Virus record (IMG/VR): IMGVR_UViG_3300030108_002714
Location: 1 to 32,727 of that record
DNA: 32,727 nt
Strand: one strand, 5' to 3'
Origin: a virus
This document shows, in pieces, positions 6,670-14,880 of the stretch. The position numbers and the translations under genes were made by a program. The number at the start of each line of letters is the position of its first letter. Positions within the stretch are counted from its first letter, which is position 1. The notes beneath the pieces are model-generated. The model did no database searches, was not told the DNA's origin, and worked only from the letters and a program-made list of their open reading frames with translations.

Positions 6670-8961
6670 ATGCCCCTAAGTAAAATAAATTTTAGGCCGG
6701 GTGTTAATCGAGAGACCACTTCTTATGCTAATGAGAACGGGTGGTTTAACTCTGATTTAATTAGGTTTCGTAAAGGTCGTCCTGAAAAGATGGGCGGCTG
6801 GGTACGTCTTAGCAGTAATTTAATTCAAGGTGTGGGACGATCTCTTCATGTTTGGTCGTCTTTTACCGGCAATAAATTTATGGGCCTTGGTACGGAGTCC
6901 AAGTTTTATATCGAAGAGGGCGGCGGTTATAACGATGTAACCCCTATCAGGGCGACAACCACGCTAGGATCAAATCCACTCACAACAGGTTCCGCTGGTA
7001 GTGGTGTAATTACTGTCACGGCCCCGTCTCACGGAGCTGTCGATGGGGACTTCGTAACTTTTAGCGGTGCTACCACAACAGACGGTATAGCCGCTGCCCT
7101 AATAAACATAGAACATCAAATTACTCTTGTTGATTCCAATTCTTATACCATAACTACCACCGGGTCAGCTTCTTCAGGTAGCACTTCTGGAGGTGGTTCT
7201 GCCGTTATAGTCGTTTATCAAATAAATACAGGTCTAGGCACGGTTATAGCAGGCAACGGTTGGGGCGCCGGTCTCTGGAGTGGTCTAACCACTGGATACT
7301 CTCAAACCACTTTGAACGATTCTGGCGGTATCAGTGATTCGGACACGTCTTTTACTCTTTCAAGTGCTTCAGATTTTGAAACAGCTAGTACAACAACTTC
7401 CTCTAATCGATCTGCTTCAGACACTACGATAGCTGTTGCGGATTCTTCTGGTTTTCCCAGCAAGGGAACAATCAAAATAGGAAGCGAAAACATTCGTTAC
7501 GGTAGTAATTCTGGTAATGTGTTTGGTGACATAATCAGGGGTGATGACGGCACCACTGCAGCGTCATCCACCAGCGGTGATTCGGTGACCTTTGTTGGTC
7601 TTATATTGATTGAAAATGAACTTATTCAATACACCGGCAAATCCACCAATACGATAAATGCTGGCGTTGTCAGAGGCGCTCGAGGAACAACTGCCGTTGC
7701 TCACAGTGATGGCGTTGCTGTCAAAGAAGCAAACGATTACGTGGGATGGGGTGACGAATCCTCCACTTCGGCAGAGGTTGGCTCTAACATTCGTTTGTGG
7801 GCTCAAGATAACTACGAAGAAGATTTGTTATTTAATGCCTTTGACGGCACGCCTTACTATTGGGACAAAACATTAGGTCTGGGTAACCGTGCCTCAAGTC
7901 TTGCTTCACAAGCCAGTGCATCAGACGCACCCACGATAACCCGAAGGATAATGGTGGGTCCAAAGCAGCATGTTCTTTGTTTCGCCTGCAATCCTTTGGG
8001 AGGAACTGATCAGGATATGCTGCTTGTTCGGTGGTCTAACACTGTCGATGACAACATTTTTGATTGGACGCCTACGGTTCTAGGAAATGCTGGTGATTTA
8101 CACGTTTCGTCAGGATCTGAAATCATAACGGCACAGAAAACTCGTCAAGAAGTCTTGATTTGGACGGATACGTCTTTGCATTCACTAACTCATATTGGTG
8201 GAGACAATACTTTTGCTCTGAACATGGTGGCTAACAACGTATCCATATTGGGGCCAAACGCGGCCACAACGGTTGGCGACAAGGTGTTTTGGATAGACCG
8301 TGAGAACTTCTATGCTTACACAGGTAGCGTTCAAACAATCCCTTGCACTCTGTTACGGTATGTTTTCGATGACATAAACCTTGAACAGAATTTTAAGTGT
8401 TTTGCAGCATCTAATAAAATGTTTGATGAGGTCTTTTGGTTCTACCCCAGTGCTAGTTCCTCAGAGATAGATCGTTATGTTAAATTCAACTTTACCGAAA
8501 ACACATGGGATCTTGGAAATCTGTCACGCACTGCATGGGTAGACTATGGGTTACACGATAACCCAAGAGCTTGTGGACGAGATGCAAGTGACGTTAATTT
8601 TGTTTATGTCCACGAAAGCGGCAATAATAACGATGGGGCTGCAATGACTTCGTTTATTGAGTCCTCTGACTTTGATCTGGGGGACGGCGAACAATTTATG
8701 TTTGTAGATCGTCTTATACCGGACATAGACATAACAGGCGTTGATGCTGACGCCTCTGTAAATTACATATTGAAAACAAGAAACTTCCCTGGAGACAGCT
8801 TTTCTACTAATTCTACCAGTGCCGTCAAATCGACTACGCAGCAAGCGTTCTTGCGTAGTCGATCAAGGCAGGCATCTCTTAGGATTGAAAGTGATGTAAC
8901 AGATATAACATGGACATTGGGCGATTTACGTTTGAACATCCGTCCTGATGGTAGGCGTTGA
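6670..8961 (+). CDS. Tail nozzle-like structural protein (P22 gp10 / T7 gp12 type)
   Basis: This 763-residue protein begins NFRPGVNRETTSYANENGWF and ends ASLRIESDVTDITWTLGDLR followed by LNIRPDGRR. Both ends match a pattern I associate with the phage packaged-DNA stabilisation or nozzle family, which forms a beta-propeller at the tail tip of podoviruses. The body contains repeated propeller-like segments (LWAQDNYEEDLLFNAFDGTP, VLIWTDTSLHSLTHIG, DKVFWIDRENFYAY). Two beta inserts at about 95-175 and 210-355 are rich in Ser, Gly and Thr (STTTSSNRSASDTTIAVADS) and contain two IRGDDGTTA-like copies. The start follows the previous TAA directly. The assignment is inferred from pattern and gene order and needs a structure-based search. 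Confidence 0.7.
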   Translation: MPLSKINFRPGVNRETTSYANENGWFNSDLIRFRKGRPEKMGGWVRLSSNLIQGVGRSLHVWSSFTGNKFMGLGTESKFYIEEGGGYNDVTPIRATTTLGSNPLTTGSAGSGVITVTAPSHGAVDGDFVTFSGATTTDGIAAALINIEHQITLVDSNSYTITTTGSASSGSTSGGGSAVIVVYQINTGLGTVIAGNGWGAGLWSGLTTGYSQTTLNDSGGISDSDTSFTLSSASDFETASTTTSSNRSASDTTIAVADSSGFPSKGTIKIGSENIRYGSNSGNVFGDIIRGDDGTTAASSTSGDSVTFVGLILIENELIQYTGKSTNTINAGVVRGARGTTAVAHSDGVAVKEANDYVGWGDESSTSAEVGSNIRLWAQDNYEEDLLFNAFDGTPYYWDKTLGLGNRASSLASQASASDAPTITRRIMVGPKQHVLCFACNPLGGTDQDMLLVRWSNTVDDNIFDWTPTVLGNAGDLHVSSGSEIITAQKTRQEVLIWTDTSLHSLTHIGGDNTFALNMVANNVSILGPNAATTVGDKVFWIDRENFYAYTGSVQTIPCTLLRYVFDDINLEQNFKCFAASNKMFDEVFWFYPSASSSEIDRYVKFNFTENTWDLGNLSRTAWVDYGLHDNPRACGRDASDVNFVYVHESGNNNDGAAMTSFIESSDFDLGDGEQFMFVDRLIPDIDITGVDADASVNYILKTRNFPGDSFSTNSTSAVKSTTQQAFLRSRSRQASLRIESDVTDITWTLGDLRLNIRPDGRR
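8829..8863. repeat. Perfect 12-bp inverted repeat inside the nozzle gene
   Basis: The arms ATCGACTACGCA (8829-8840) and TGCGTAGTCGAT (8852-8863) are exact reverse complements separated by 11 bases. It lies in the last 50 codons of the nozzle-like gene. There is no following T-tract, so it is not a standard terminator. It could form an mRNA hairpin or be chance under the QQAFLRSRSR coding constraint. Confidence 0.85.
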
Positions 8962-9128
8962 TGGTAAAGCTTCTTGAACAGTCCATGCCTTTGGCCCCAT
9001 CTGAGTATGATGAAAGTACTTTTGTAAGGATATTGCGTGATCTGGAGTTGGCTCTAACAAAGATAGAGTTTCCCTCTAGAATCACGAGCGAAGATGACAA
9101 CAATAGTCTGACTTGGTTTATGGAATAA
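8961..9128 (+). CDS. Small conserved phage protein
   Basis: This 55-residue gene starts at the ATG in a TGATG overlap with the nozzle-like gene and stops at a TAA (9126-9128) that overlaps the next ATG. The protein is acidic and helical, with FVRILRDLELALTKIEFPSR in the centre and ITSEDDNNSLTWFME at the end. Perfect coupling to both neighbours and lack of any gap make it a real gene despite its length. No function is recognisable; a minor virion or assembly role is inferred from location. Confidence 0.7.
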   Translation: MVKLLEQSMPLAPSEYDESTFVRILRDLELALTKIEFPSRITSEDDNNSLTWFME

Positions 9129-9448
9129 TGGCTACTGCATACAAAAATGTAGCAACTGTGGTTGGTTCGACGGGGGATGTCACGATTTACACCTGTCCTA
9201 CGGCTACAACGGCCTTAATAAAGAATTTAAACCTTTATAATAGCCATTCTGGTACTATAGTAGTGCTTCCAAAGATAACCGACAGTTCTGCATCTGCAAC
9301 GGTTACGCTGAAAAAAGCCAGTATCGGAACTGACGCCGACACGTCTCTCTCTGGACCTTTTGTTTTGGAGTCCGGTGATACGCTGAAACTAAACTGTGAC
9401 ACAGCTTCGAAGATTAATGCCTTCGCCAGCGTCTTGGAGATTTCGTGA
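9128..9448 (+). CDS. Small beta-sandwich virion protein
   Basis: This 106-residue protein is encoded from the ATG at 9128, which overlaps the previous stop. An upstream in-frame ATG at 9113 would lie inside the preceding gene and is less likely. The sequence alternates strands: VTIYTCPTATTALIKNLNLY, GTIVVLPKITD, ATVTLKKA, FVLESGDTLKL and INAFASVLEIS. This resembles small 'all-beta' structural proteins common in marine phages, with a conserved VTIYT...IKNLNLYN opening. It ends in a GTGA overlap with the next gene. The role is structural by inference. Confidence 0.75.
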   Translation: MATAYKNVATVVGSTGDVTIYTCPTATTALIKNLNLYNSHSGTIVVLPKITDSSASATVTLKKASIGTDADTSLSGPFVLESGDTLKLNCDTASKINAFASVLEIS

Positions 9449-10941
9449 CGATGATGACAGACACGTCCCCTAAACTTTCCGGTGAACCCACCGCACAAGC
9501 TTTAGCAAGTGGTCTAGCCACTCTTGGTCGTTACGGCGACAACTACATGGTCCATGCTGCAGAAGGCGAGACCGTTGTACCTAAAGAGATATTAGACGCC
9601 AACCCGGGTCTTAAAGACAATCTGTTCAAACAGATGAGGATGATGGGTATTGAGGACCCCAATCGTTATGTGGTGGGCAGTGAATTAAACTCTATTAACC
9701 CCATAACAGGTCAGCCGGAATTTTTCTTCAAGAAGATATTTAAGGCGGTCAAGAAAGTCGCTAAGAAAATCCTACCTGTTGCGGCCCCTATTATAGGTAA
9801 CCTGATTGCACCGGGTATTGGTGGTATCATTGCATCTGGGTTGACCACCAAGCTAATGGGTGGGTCTATGGCTGATGCCTTCAAGTCCATGGCTCTTAGT
9901 TACGGTGCGGGAGCCCTTGGTCGAGGGATCATGGGTGGATTGAGTACTACAGGAGGAACCTTCGCTGGTGGTCTTACAAAAGGTCTTACACAACCTTTCT
10001 CTGCTCTTGGTAATCTCGCTTCGTCTGGCGCGGCTAATCCCCTAGCACAAGGGATTCTTGGTCCTCGAGGTGCGGGTCTTGCCTTTAGCGGTTTATCTGG
10101 AACCGATTTCGCTAAACAGCCTTTTGGTGGTGGCACGGGAATCATGGATAAAATATTCCCAGAGTATGACCCTCAAGCTGGAGCAGGTGTTGCGGGTCTT
10201 TCGCCTAAGGTTGCGAGTGCTAATCAAGTTAGCCAAGATAGAATATTGGGTAGTGGGGGTAAGGACCGTTTAATAGATCGAATGAAAGTAGGAGATACAA
10301 CGGAGGTAGGCGGTAAAACTTTTGAAAAGACTCGAGTCTTAAACAAAGATGGAACAGATTTTGTTGAAAAATTAGTAGAAAAAGCTGTCGATAAACCAGG
10401 AATGATCAATCAACTTGGTCAGTTTGTAACGGGTGGCAAACTGTCAGGAACCCCCGCAACACTAGCTGGCGCGGCAACCGCTGGTTTAGGTTTATACGCA
10501 GGGGCAAAGATGCTTGGTCTAACAGAAGATGAAGCCTCTGTAGCGGATCAACTGTCGCAACTGGATGCTGCTAACCCTCGTAGAGCGGCTTATGATAGAT
10601 GGTCAGCAATCGCTGATAAGAACTCCGACGAAGCACGTAGGTTAAAAGCTGTTTGGTATAGACAGCCACAATATACGGCGGCTCAACTGCAATCCTTCTT
10701 CGGTGCTAATCCGTTACAAGGCATAACACCGGGTACACCGGGTTCGCCCTTGACCGCCGCTGGTGGAGGTGAAGTCATGGGACCTGGAACAGGAACCTCT
10801 GACAGTATCCCAGCAATGCTTTCGGATGGTGAGTTTGTAATGACAGCCAAAGCTGTACGAAACGCTGGAAACGGCGATAGAGACGTGGGGGCCGCAAGGA
10901 TGTATGATATGATGAACCGTTTTGAAAGAGGAATGGCGTAA
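9445..10941 (+). CDS. Internal virion-type protein with hydrophobic glycine-rich core
   Basis: This 498-residue protein can start at a GTG (9445, GTGA overlap) or at ATGs 9451 and 9454. GGAG at 9436 sits best for the GTG or the first ATG. The N-terminus has HAAEGETVVPKEIL and DNLFKQMRMMGI. Next comes a lysine-rich amphipathic segment (KKIFKAVKKVAKKILP) and a hydrophobic glycine run (IIGNLIAPGIGGIIASGL). The rest is Gly/Ala-rich. Near the C-terminus TSDSIPAMLSDGEFVMTAKA is a motif recurring in phage internal or tail-tip proteins. The basic-amphipathic plus hydrophobic design suits a membrane-active ejection protein. That role is inferred. Confidence 0.75.
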   Translation: MTMMTDTSPKLSGEPTAQALASGLATLGRYGDNYMVHAAEGETVVPKEILDANPGLKDNLFKQMRMMGIEDPNRYVVGSELNSINPITGQPEFFFKKIFKAVKKVAKKILPVAAPIIGNLIAPGIGGIIASGLTTKLMGGSMADAFKSMALSYGAGALGRGIMGGLSTTGGTFAGGLTKGLTQPFSALGNLASSGAANPLAQGILGPRGAGLAFSGLSGTDFAKQPFGGGTGIMDKIFPEYDPQAGAGVAGLSPKVASANQVSQDRILGSGGKDRLIDRMKVGDTTEVGGKTFEKTRVLNKDGTDFVEKLVEKAVDKPGMINQLGQFVTGGKLSGTPATLAGAATAGLGLYAGAKMLGLTEDEASVADQLSQLDAANPRRAAYDRWSAIADKNSDEARRLKAVWYRQPQYTAAQLQSFFGANPLQGITPGTPGSPLTAAGGGEVMGPGTGTSDSIPAMLSDGEFVMTAKAVRNAGNGDRDVGAARMYDMMNRFERGMA

Positions 10942-11960
10942 TGGCTACCGTAACAGAACAGATTGTACGTCAAGCTCCGTTTCTTGAAGATTATCAAAAG
11001 AAAATTATGGAGGCGGCTTTCGCCCGTGGTGAAACACCTGTAGATATTCCAACTATTCAGGTTGCCCCTCTTGATCCTTTGACCACAGCAGCAGGCACAA
11101 CGGCTGGTGGGATTGGTGATTTTCAAAGTTACATAACGGACGCCAAAGGCACCATAGACACCGGACTAACCACCCTCCAAGACATGGGCGCGGGTGTGGG
11201 TCAACTTTTTACGGACGCGGCAACGCAAGCCAAAGGTACGACAGGGGCCTACGACCCAACCAGTGCCGCTGCGTTCATGGATCCGTACCAACAAGCTGTT
11301 ACGCAAAATGCTCTTGCGGAGATGAACCGACAGGCGGCAATCCAACGTAAGGCATTGCGAGACAGAGCTGATCAAGCAAGTCCTACACGGGGCAGTCGTT
11401 TTGCTCTTCAAGAAGCAGAGTTGGGGCGTAATTTAGCTGATATACAAAGCCGTAGGATTTTTGAAGATTTAAGTCGCAACTACAATCAGGCCCAGAATGC
11501 CGCACAGACAGCGTTTGAGAACCAACAGCGCCGGCAACAGGGCGTTGCTCAATTGTTGGGTGGACTAGGGTCTGCTCAAGGTCAAGAGGCTGTCCGCATG
11601 GGTGCGGGTATTGCTGGGTTGGGTACAGCTCAAGCTAACTTAGGTGGCGCAGGTGCAAACTTAACCGCGCAACAAGCCCAACTTGAGTCACAGATAGGTG
11701 CGCTTAAACAGGCACAAGCACAGAGAGAACTTGATGCTGATAGGCAAACTAAACTGCAACAAAACTATGAACCGTTCCAACGAGTCAGCTTTATGAGTGA
11801 CATATTCAAGCCACAAATTGGTTCCGCTGGATCTACGTTAGGCACGAGTGTGGCGCCTTCTCCAAGTCCATTGTCACAGGCCATTGGAGTAGGAATCGCT
11901 GGCCTTGGTTTAAACAAAGCTTTGAGCAACCCCCTTGGTAATCTTTTTGGATCCGGATGA
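10941..11960 (+). CDS. Internal virion-type, glutamine/alanine-rich helical protein
   Basis: This 339-residue protein starts in a TAATG overlap and ends in ATGA with the next gene. The N-terminal part (EQIVRQAPFLEDYQKKIMEA) is followed by a Gly/Ala/Thr region. Residues about 110-270 are a long helical segment rich in Gln and Ala (NALAEMNRQAAIQRKALRDR, AQLESQIGALKQAQAQREL), probably coiled coil. The tail is small-residue-rich (GVGIAGLGLNKALSNPLG). The pattern 'short conserved N-term, long AQ-rich helix' is common for proteins between the nozzle and the largest internal proteins in marine phages. A DNA-ejection role is inferred from order. Confidence 0.7.
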   Translation: MATVTEQIVRQAPFLEDYQKKIMEAAFARGETPVDIPTIQVAPLDPLTTAAGTTAGGIGDFQSYITDAKGTIDTGLTTLQDMGAGVGQLFTDAATQAKGTTGAYDPTSAAAFMDPYQQAVTQNALAEMNRQAAIQRKALRDRADQASPTRGSRFALQEAELGRNLADIQSRRIFEDLSRNYNQAQNAAQTAFENQQRRQQGVAQLLGGLGSAQGQEAVRMGAGIAGLGTAQANLGGAGANLTAQQAQLESQIGALKQAQAQRELDADRQTKLQQNYEPFQRVSFMSDIFKPQIGSAGSTLGTSVAPSPSPLSQAIGVGIAGLGLNKALSNPLGNLFGSG

Positions 11961-14866
11961 TGAAAAAAAGAAGAGCCCCAGTTCAGTCCGTCTTAGCCGA
12001 GCGTAAGATGTTTGCGGGTGGTGGGATGCTGCCCATAAGCAAGCCTATGGAACAGAAACAGCCGTCAGGTATCTTGGCGTCTTCTGAACCGTTGATAGAC
12101 GCCGTAGCGCAAGAGGTGCTTGCTCCAATGACGGGCGGTCCACTGACCATGGCCGAAGGTGGCTCTGTCATGAGACAGTCTATTTCCAGCAACCTTCCTA
12201 GAGCATCGTCCAGACCCCGTTTCCCGTTCCCGATAAATTTTCAACCATATGGTGGTGGTGTGCTTTCTGAACTAGAGTCCTTGAGCGACGAAATGGGGGA
12301 AGGACTATCTGATATTGGGGAAAGGATAGAGGGTGTTGGAGATTACGCTGATAAAGCGGCTGATAGGTTAGGACGAAGTTTTGGTCGTCAGTTGGATAGT
12401 TATGCCAATACCGTGCAAGGACAATTAGGAACAGAAGGCTACCGCAATCCTTTTTCTCGTTTCTTTGGGCGACAAGGTCTAGCGGGTTTGCTTGGTGGGG
12501 CTCAGACCCAAGTAGCAAATAGACTGGAACCTCAAGTAACTCCACAACCTAAACCCGAACCAGATCAGTTATCTAACGGTTTCCTTCCCACACCACAGCG
12601 CATGAACCAAGGTGGTATAGCGCAGTTGCAGGCTGGTGGGATGCCTATACCTCCAAGGTCTGCTAGAGCCAACATGGCTGGTCCGGTGCCTTTAAGAGGC
12701 ATTCAGGTTCAATTAGTTCCTACTCTCACTCCCGGCGCGGGTCAGGGCGGTCCTTTTGAAATGACCTTAGGTGATCTTGCAGACGAAACATCAGCCGAAA
12801 AACTGAGCAGACTTTTTCCTGATGCGGAAAGACCTGATGATATCGATATTAGATATCCGGGTTTAAAAAGAAGAGAGGAAGCCCAAAGACAACGAATGAT
12901 TCAAGGCAAACCTCGCGGAAGAGTACAAGAAGGAATAGAAACCGCTGACATAGATATGGCTAGATCGTTGATAGGTGCAACGGATAAAGTAAAAGGCTTT
13001 TTTGAAGACGCCAAAGATGCGGCGGTTGCGGGATATCAAGCTGGGTTTTCTGGCCAAATGCAAGCTTTGGGATTGGATGCTGCTCAAATTGCGGTGGTTA
13101 ATGATCTAATTCAGAGCAGACCTGATTTAGAAAGACAGATTTTAGAAAGTGCTGGAAATTTGGCTGCAGGTAAAAAATCTATTCCTTCGCCAGGTTCTGA
13201 CCCAGATGACACTCGTGCAACCAGTGCCGCTAGTTCTAACCCAACTACTTTTAAGCAACAAATTGCTAGAGACATAAGCAATAGGTTTGAAGCGGATCAG
13301 GATCTTGTAAAACAGCAAATGGCTGATGCTAAAATAATTGAAGAGTATACCAATATAGGAACTCCGTTTGAACAAACACGTGATATGCAGCAACCAGATG
13401 CTGTAGAAAGACCCGCTGATACGGGTGATGCTGGGCCAAGAACAGAAGCGCAAGACATGATGTCCGGAACGGGTCAAGTGGGTCCTAGTATTCCAGGACT
13501 TTCTCCCGACGATGAAATTGATGAGGATATTGGTCCGAAGCCAGCTTTATTTACAGAACCCGGAAGAAAACCAGAAGCTGGTGCGGAAGAAGCTGGACCA
13601 CAAGAAGCAGGCGATCCCTTCATAGGAGAGGAAGGCGCCAAAGACATAATGGCAACCTTTGATAAAGAAGACATGTCTAAGGAAGACGCTACAAAGACCA
13701 TAGACCAATACAAGAAAGAGTTTTTAGATCAAATGCCTGAGTATCAAGGCATGTCGGAGGAAGAAAAAGGCTACGCCCTCATGGAAGCTGGGTTGCGAGT
13801 TGCGGCGGGAGAGAGTCCAAACGCAGTTGCTAACGTAGCTAAAGGTCTGCAAGGTCTTGGTGCTACATTCGCTAAAGACGAAAAAGAAAAACGTGTTTGG
13901 GATCGTCAGGTTGAATTGTCTGCTGCTAAATACGGTATTCAAAGTGTTCAAAAAGATAGAGAAAAAGCCGAAGCTCGAGCGATTGCAGGGAGAAAAATGC
14001 CCTTCAAAACAGTGGCTAATCAAACTTTTGATTTTAATGGTGTTACAATTAAAAAAGGTGAAGCTTTCCCTGTAACAGTTCAACAAATTGAAGATGGGAT
14101 TATGCAACGACTTCCCTTAACTTATGCTACTACTTTTATATCCGACTATAAGGATATGATAAAATTAGCCAAAAAAGGAACCGAAGGTAGAATTTCTCCC
14201 GATTCATTCACCGCTCAACAAGAAAAATATGAGAAAACTTTGGATTCTTACAAATCAAGTTTAGGTTTTAAAGCTGTTTTAAGAGACTCCGCTAGATTAG
14301 CCGCAAAGGGTGACGTTACGGGTCTCCGAGGTTATTTTAAAGATGTGATTGATAAAGCTTTAAACTCTATAGGAATTCAAAGCGGCGATGCTCAAGCAGC
14401 TTTTCTAAAAAAGTTTAGAAGCACGGACAAAGCAAAGTACGATTCTCAACAGAAACGTTTAGGTGTAGCCATGGCTACAGAACTTTTGAGAGAGGGTTCT
14501 AAAACGTTATCTGATTTTGATCGTAAAAGAGTTGAAGAACTTATTGGTGATCTTGTGGGAGCGAACGGTATTATTGTTTCTGAAGAGGTTCTTAGAGCTA
14601 AGTTGGCTAACTTAGAAAAAACGTTGGATGCTAACATTACAAAGACAGGTGCTAGTTTACGTGCTACAGAAAGACGCTGGTTAAACGAAACTACGAAAGG
14701 TGGCACTGCTTTAGGTAGTATCTTACCTGATCTCAGAAGAGAAGTTCTTGGATCAACGACAATTACTTCTAGGCAACCTTCTAGAACAATTAATATCACG
14801 GATATTTATGATCTGGATTCAAAAAAGTTTAAACCAGGTTACAAAAATATCTTTGCTAGTAATTAA
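11957..14866 (+). CDS. Large internal virion protein 1
   Basis: This 969-residue protein starts at an ATGATG overlapping the previous TGA. The N-terminal 250 residues contain scattered GG motifs (MFAGGGMLP, MAEGGSVM, NQGGIAQLQAGGMP) that recur in structural proteins of this phage type. Residues 270-560 are charged and acidic. From about 590 (EYQGMSEEEKGYALMEAGLR) to the end it is helical, with KGLQGLGATFAKDEKEKRV and a C-terminal segment ending FKPGYKNIFASN. No catalytic motif or membrane helix stands out. Size, location and composition fit an ejected internal protein analogous to T7 gp15/gp16 or P22 gp16/gp20, without sequence proof. Confidence 0.7.
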   Translation: MMKKRRAPVQSVLAERKMFAGGGMLPISKPMEQKQPSGILASSEPLIDAVAQEVLAPMTGGPLTMAEGGSVMRQSISSNLPRASSRPRFPFPINFQPYGGGVLSELESLSDEMGEGLSDIGERIEGVGDYADKAADRLGRSFGRQLDSYANTVQGQLGTEGYRNPFSRFFGRQGLAGLLGGAQTQVANRLEPQVTPQPKPEPDQLSNGFLPTPQRMNQGGIAQLQAGGMPIPPRSARANMAGPVPLRGIQVQLVPTLTPGAGQGGPFEMTLGDLADETSAEKLSRLFPDAERPDDIDIRYPGLKRREEAQRQRMIQGKPRGRVQEGIETADIDMARSLIGATDKVKGFFEDAKDAAVAGYQAGFSGQMQALGLDAAQIAVVNDLIQSRPDLERQILESAGNLAAGKKSIPSPGSDPDDTRATSAASSNPTTFKQQIARDISNRFEADQDLVKQQMADAKIIEEYTNIGTPFEQTRDMQQPDAVERPADTGDAGPRTEAQDMMSGTGQVGPSIPGLSPDDEIDEDIGPKPALFTEPGRKPEAGAEEAGPQEAGDPFIGEEGAKDIMATFDKEDMSKEDATKTIDQYKKEFLDQMPEYQGMSEEEKGYALMEAGLRVAAGESPNAVANVAKGLQGLGATFAKDEKEKRVWDRQVELSAAKYGIQSVQKDREKAEARAIAGRKMPFKTVANQTFDFNGVTIKKGEAFPVTVQQIEDGIMQRLPLTYATTFISDYKDMIKLAKKGTEGRISPDSFTAQQEKYEKTLDSYKSSLGFKAVLRDSARLAAKGDVTGLRGYFKDVIDKALNSIGIQSGDAQAAFLKKFRSTDKAKYDSQQKRLGVAMATELLREGSKTLSDFDRKRVEELIGDLVGANGIIVSEEVLRAKLANLEKTLDANITKTGASLRATERRWLNETTKGGTALGSILPDLRREVLGSTTITSRQPSRTINITDIYDLDSKKFKPGYKNIFASN

Positions 14867-14880
14867 AAGGCTGGCTGTTC

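Noticed and set aside
13724-14107. Minus-strand frame rich in Phe, Cys and Ser inside the large internal protein gene
   Set aside because: Composition is the complement of Lys/Glu-rich coding DNA, so it is a shadow.
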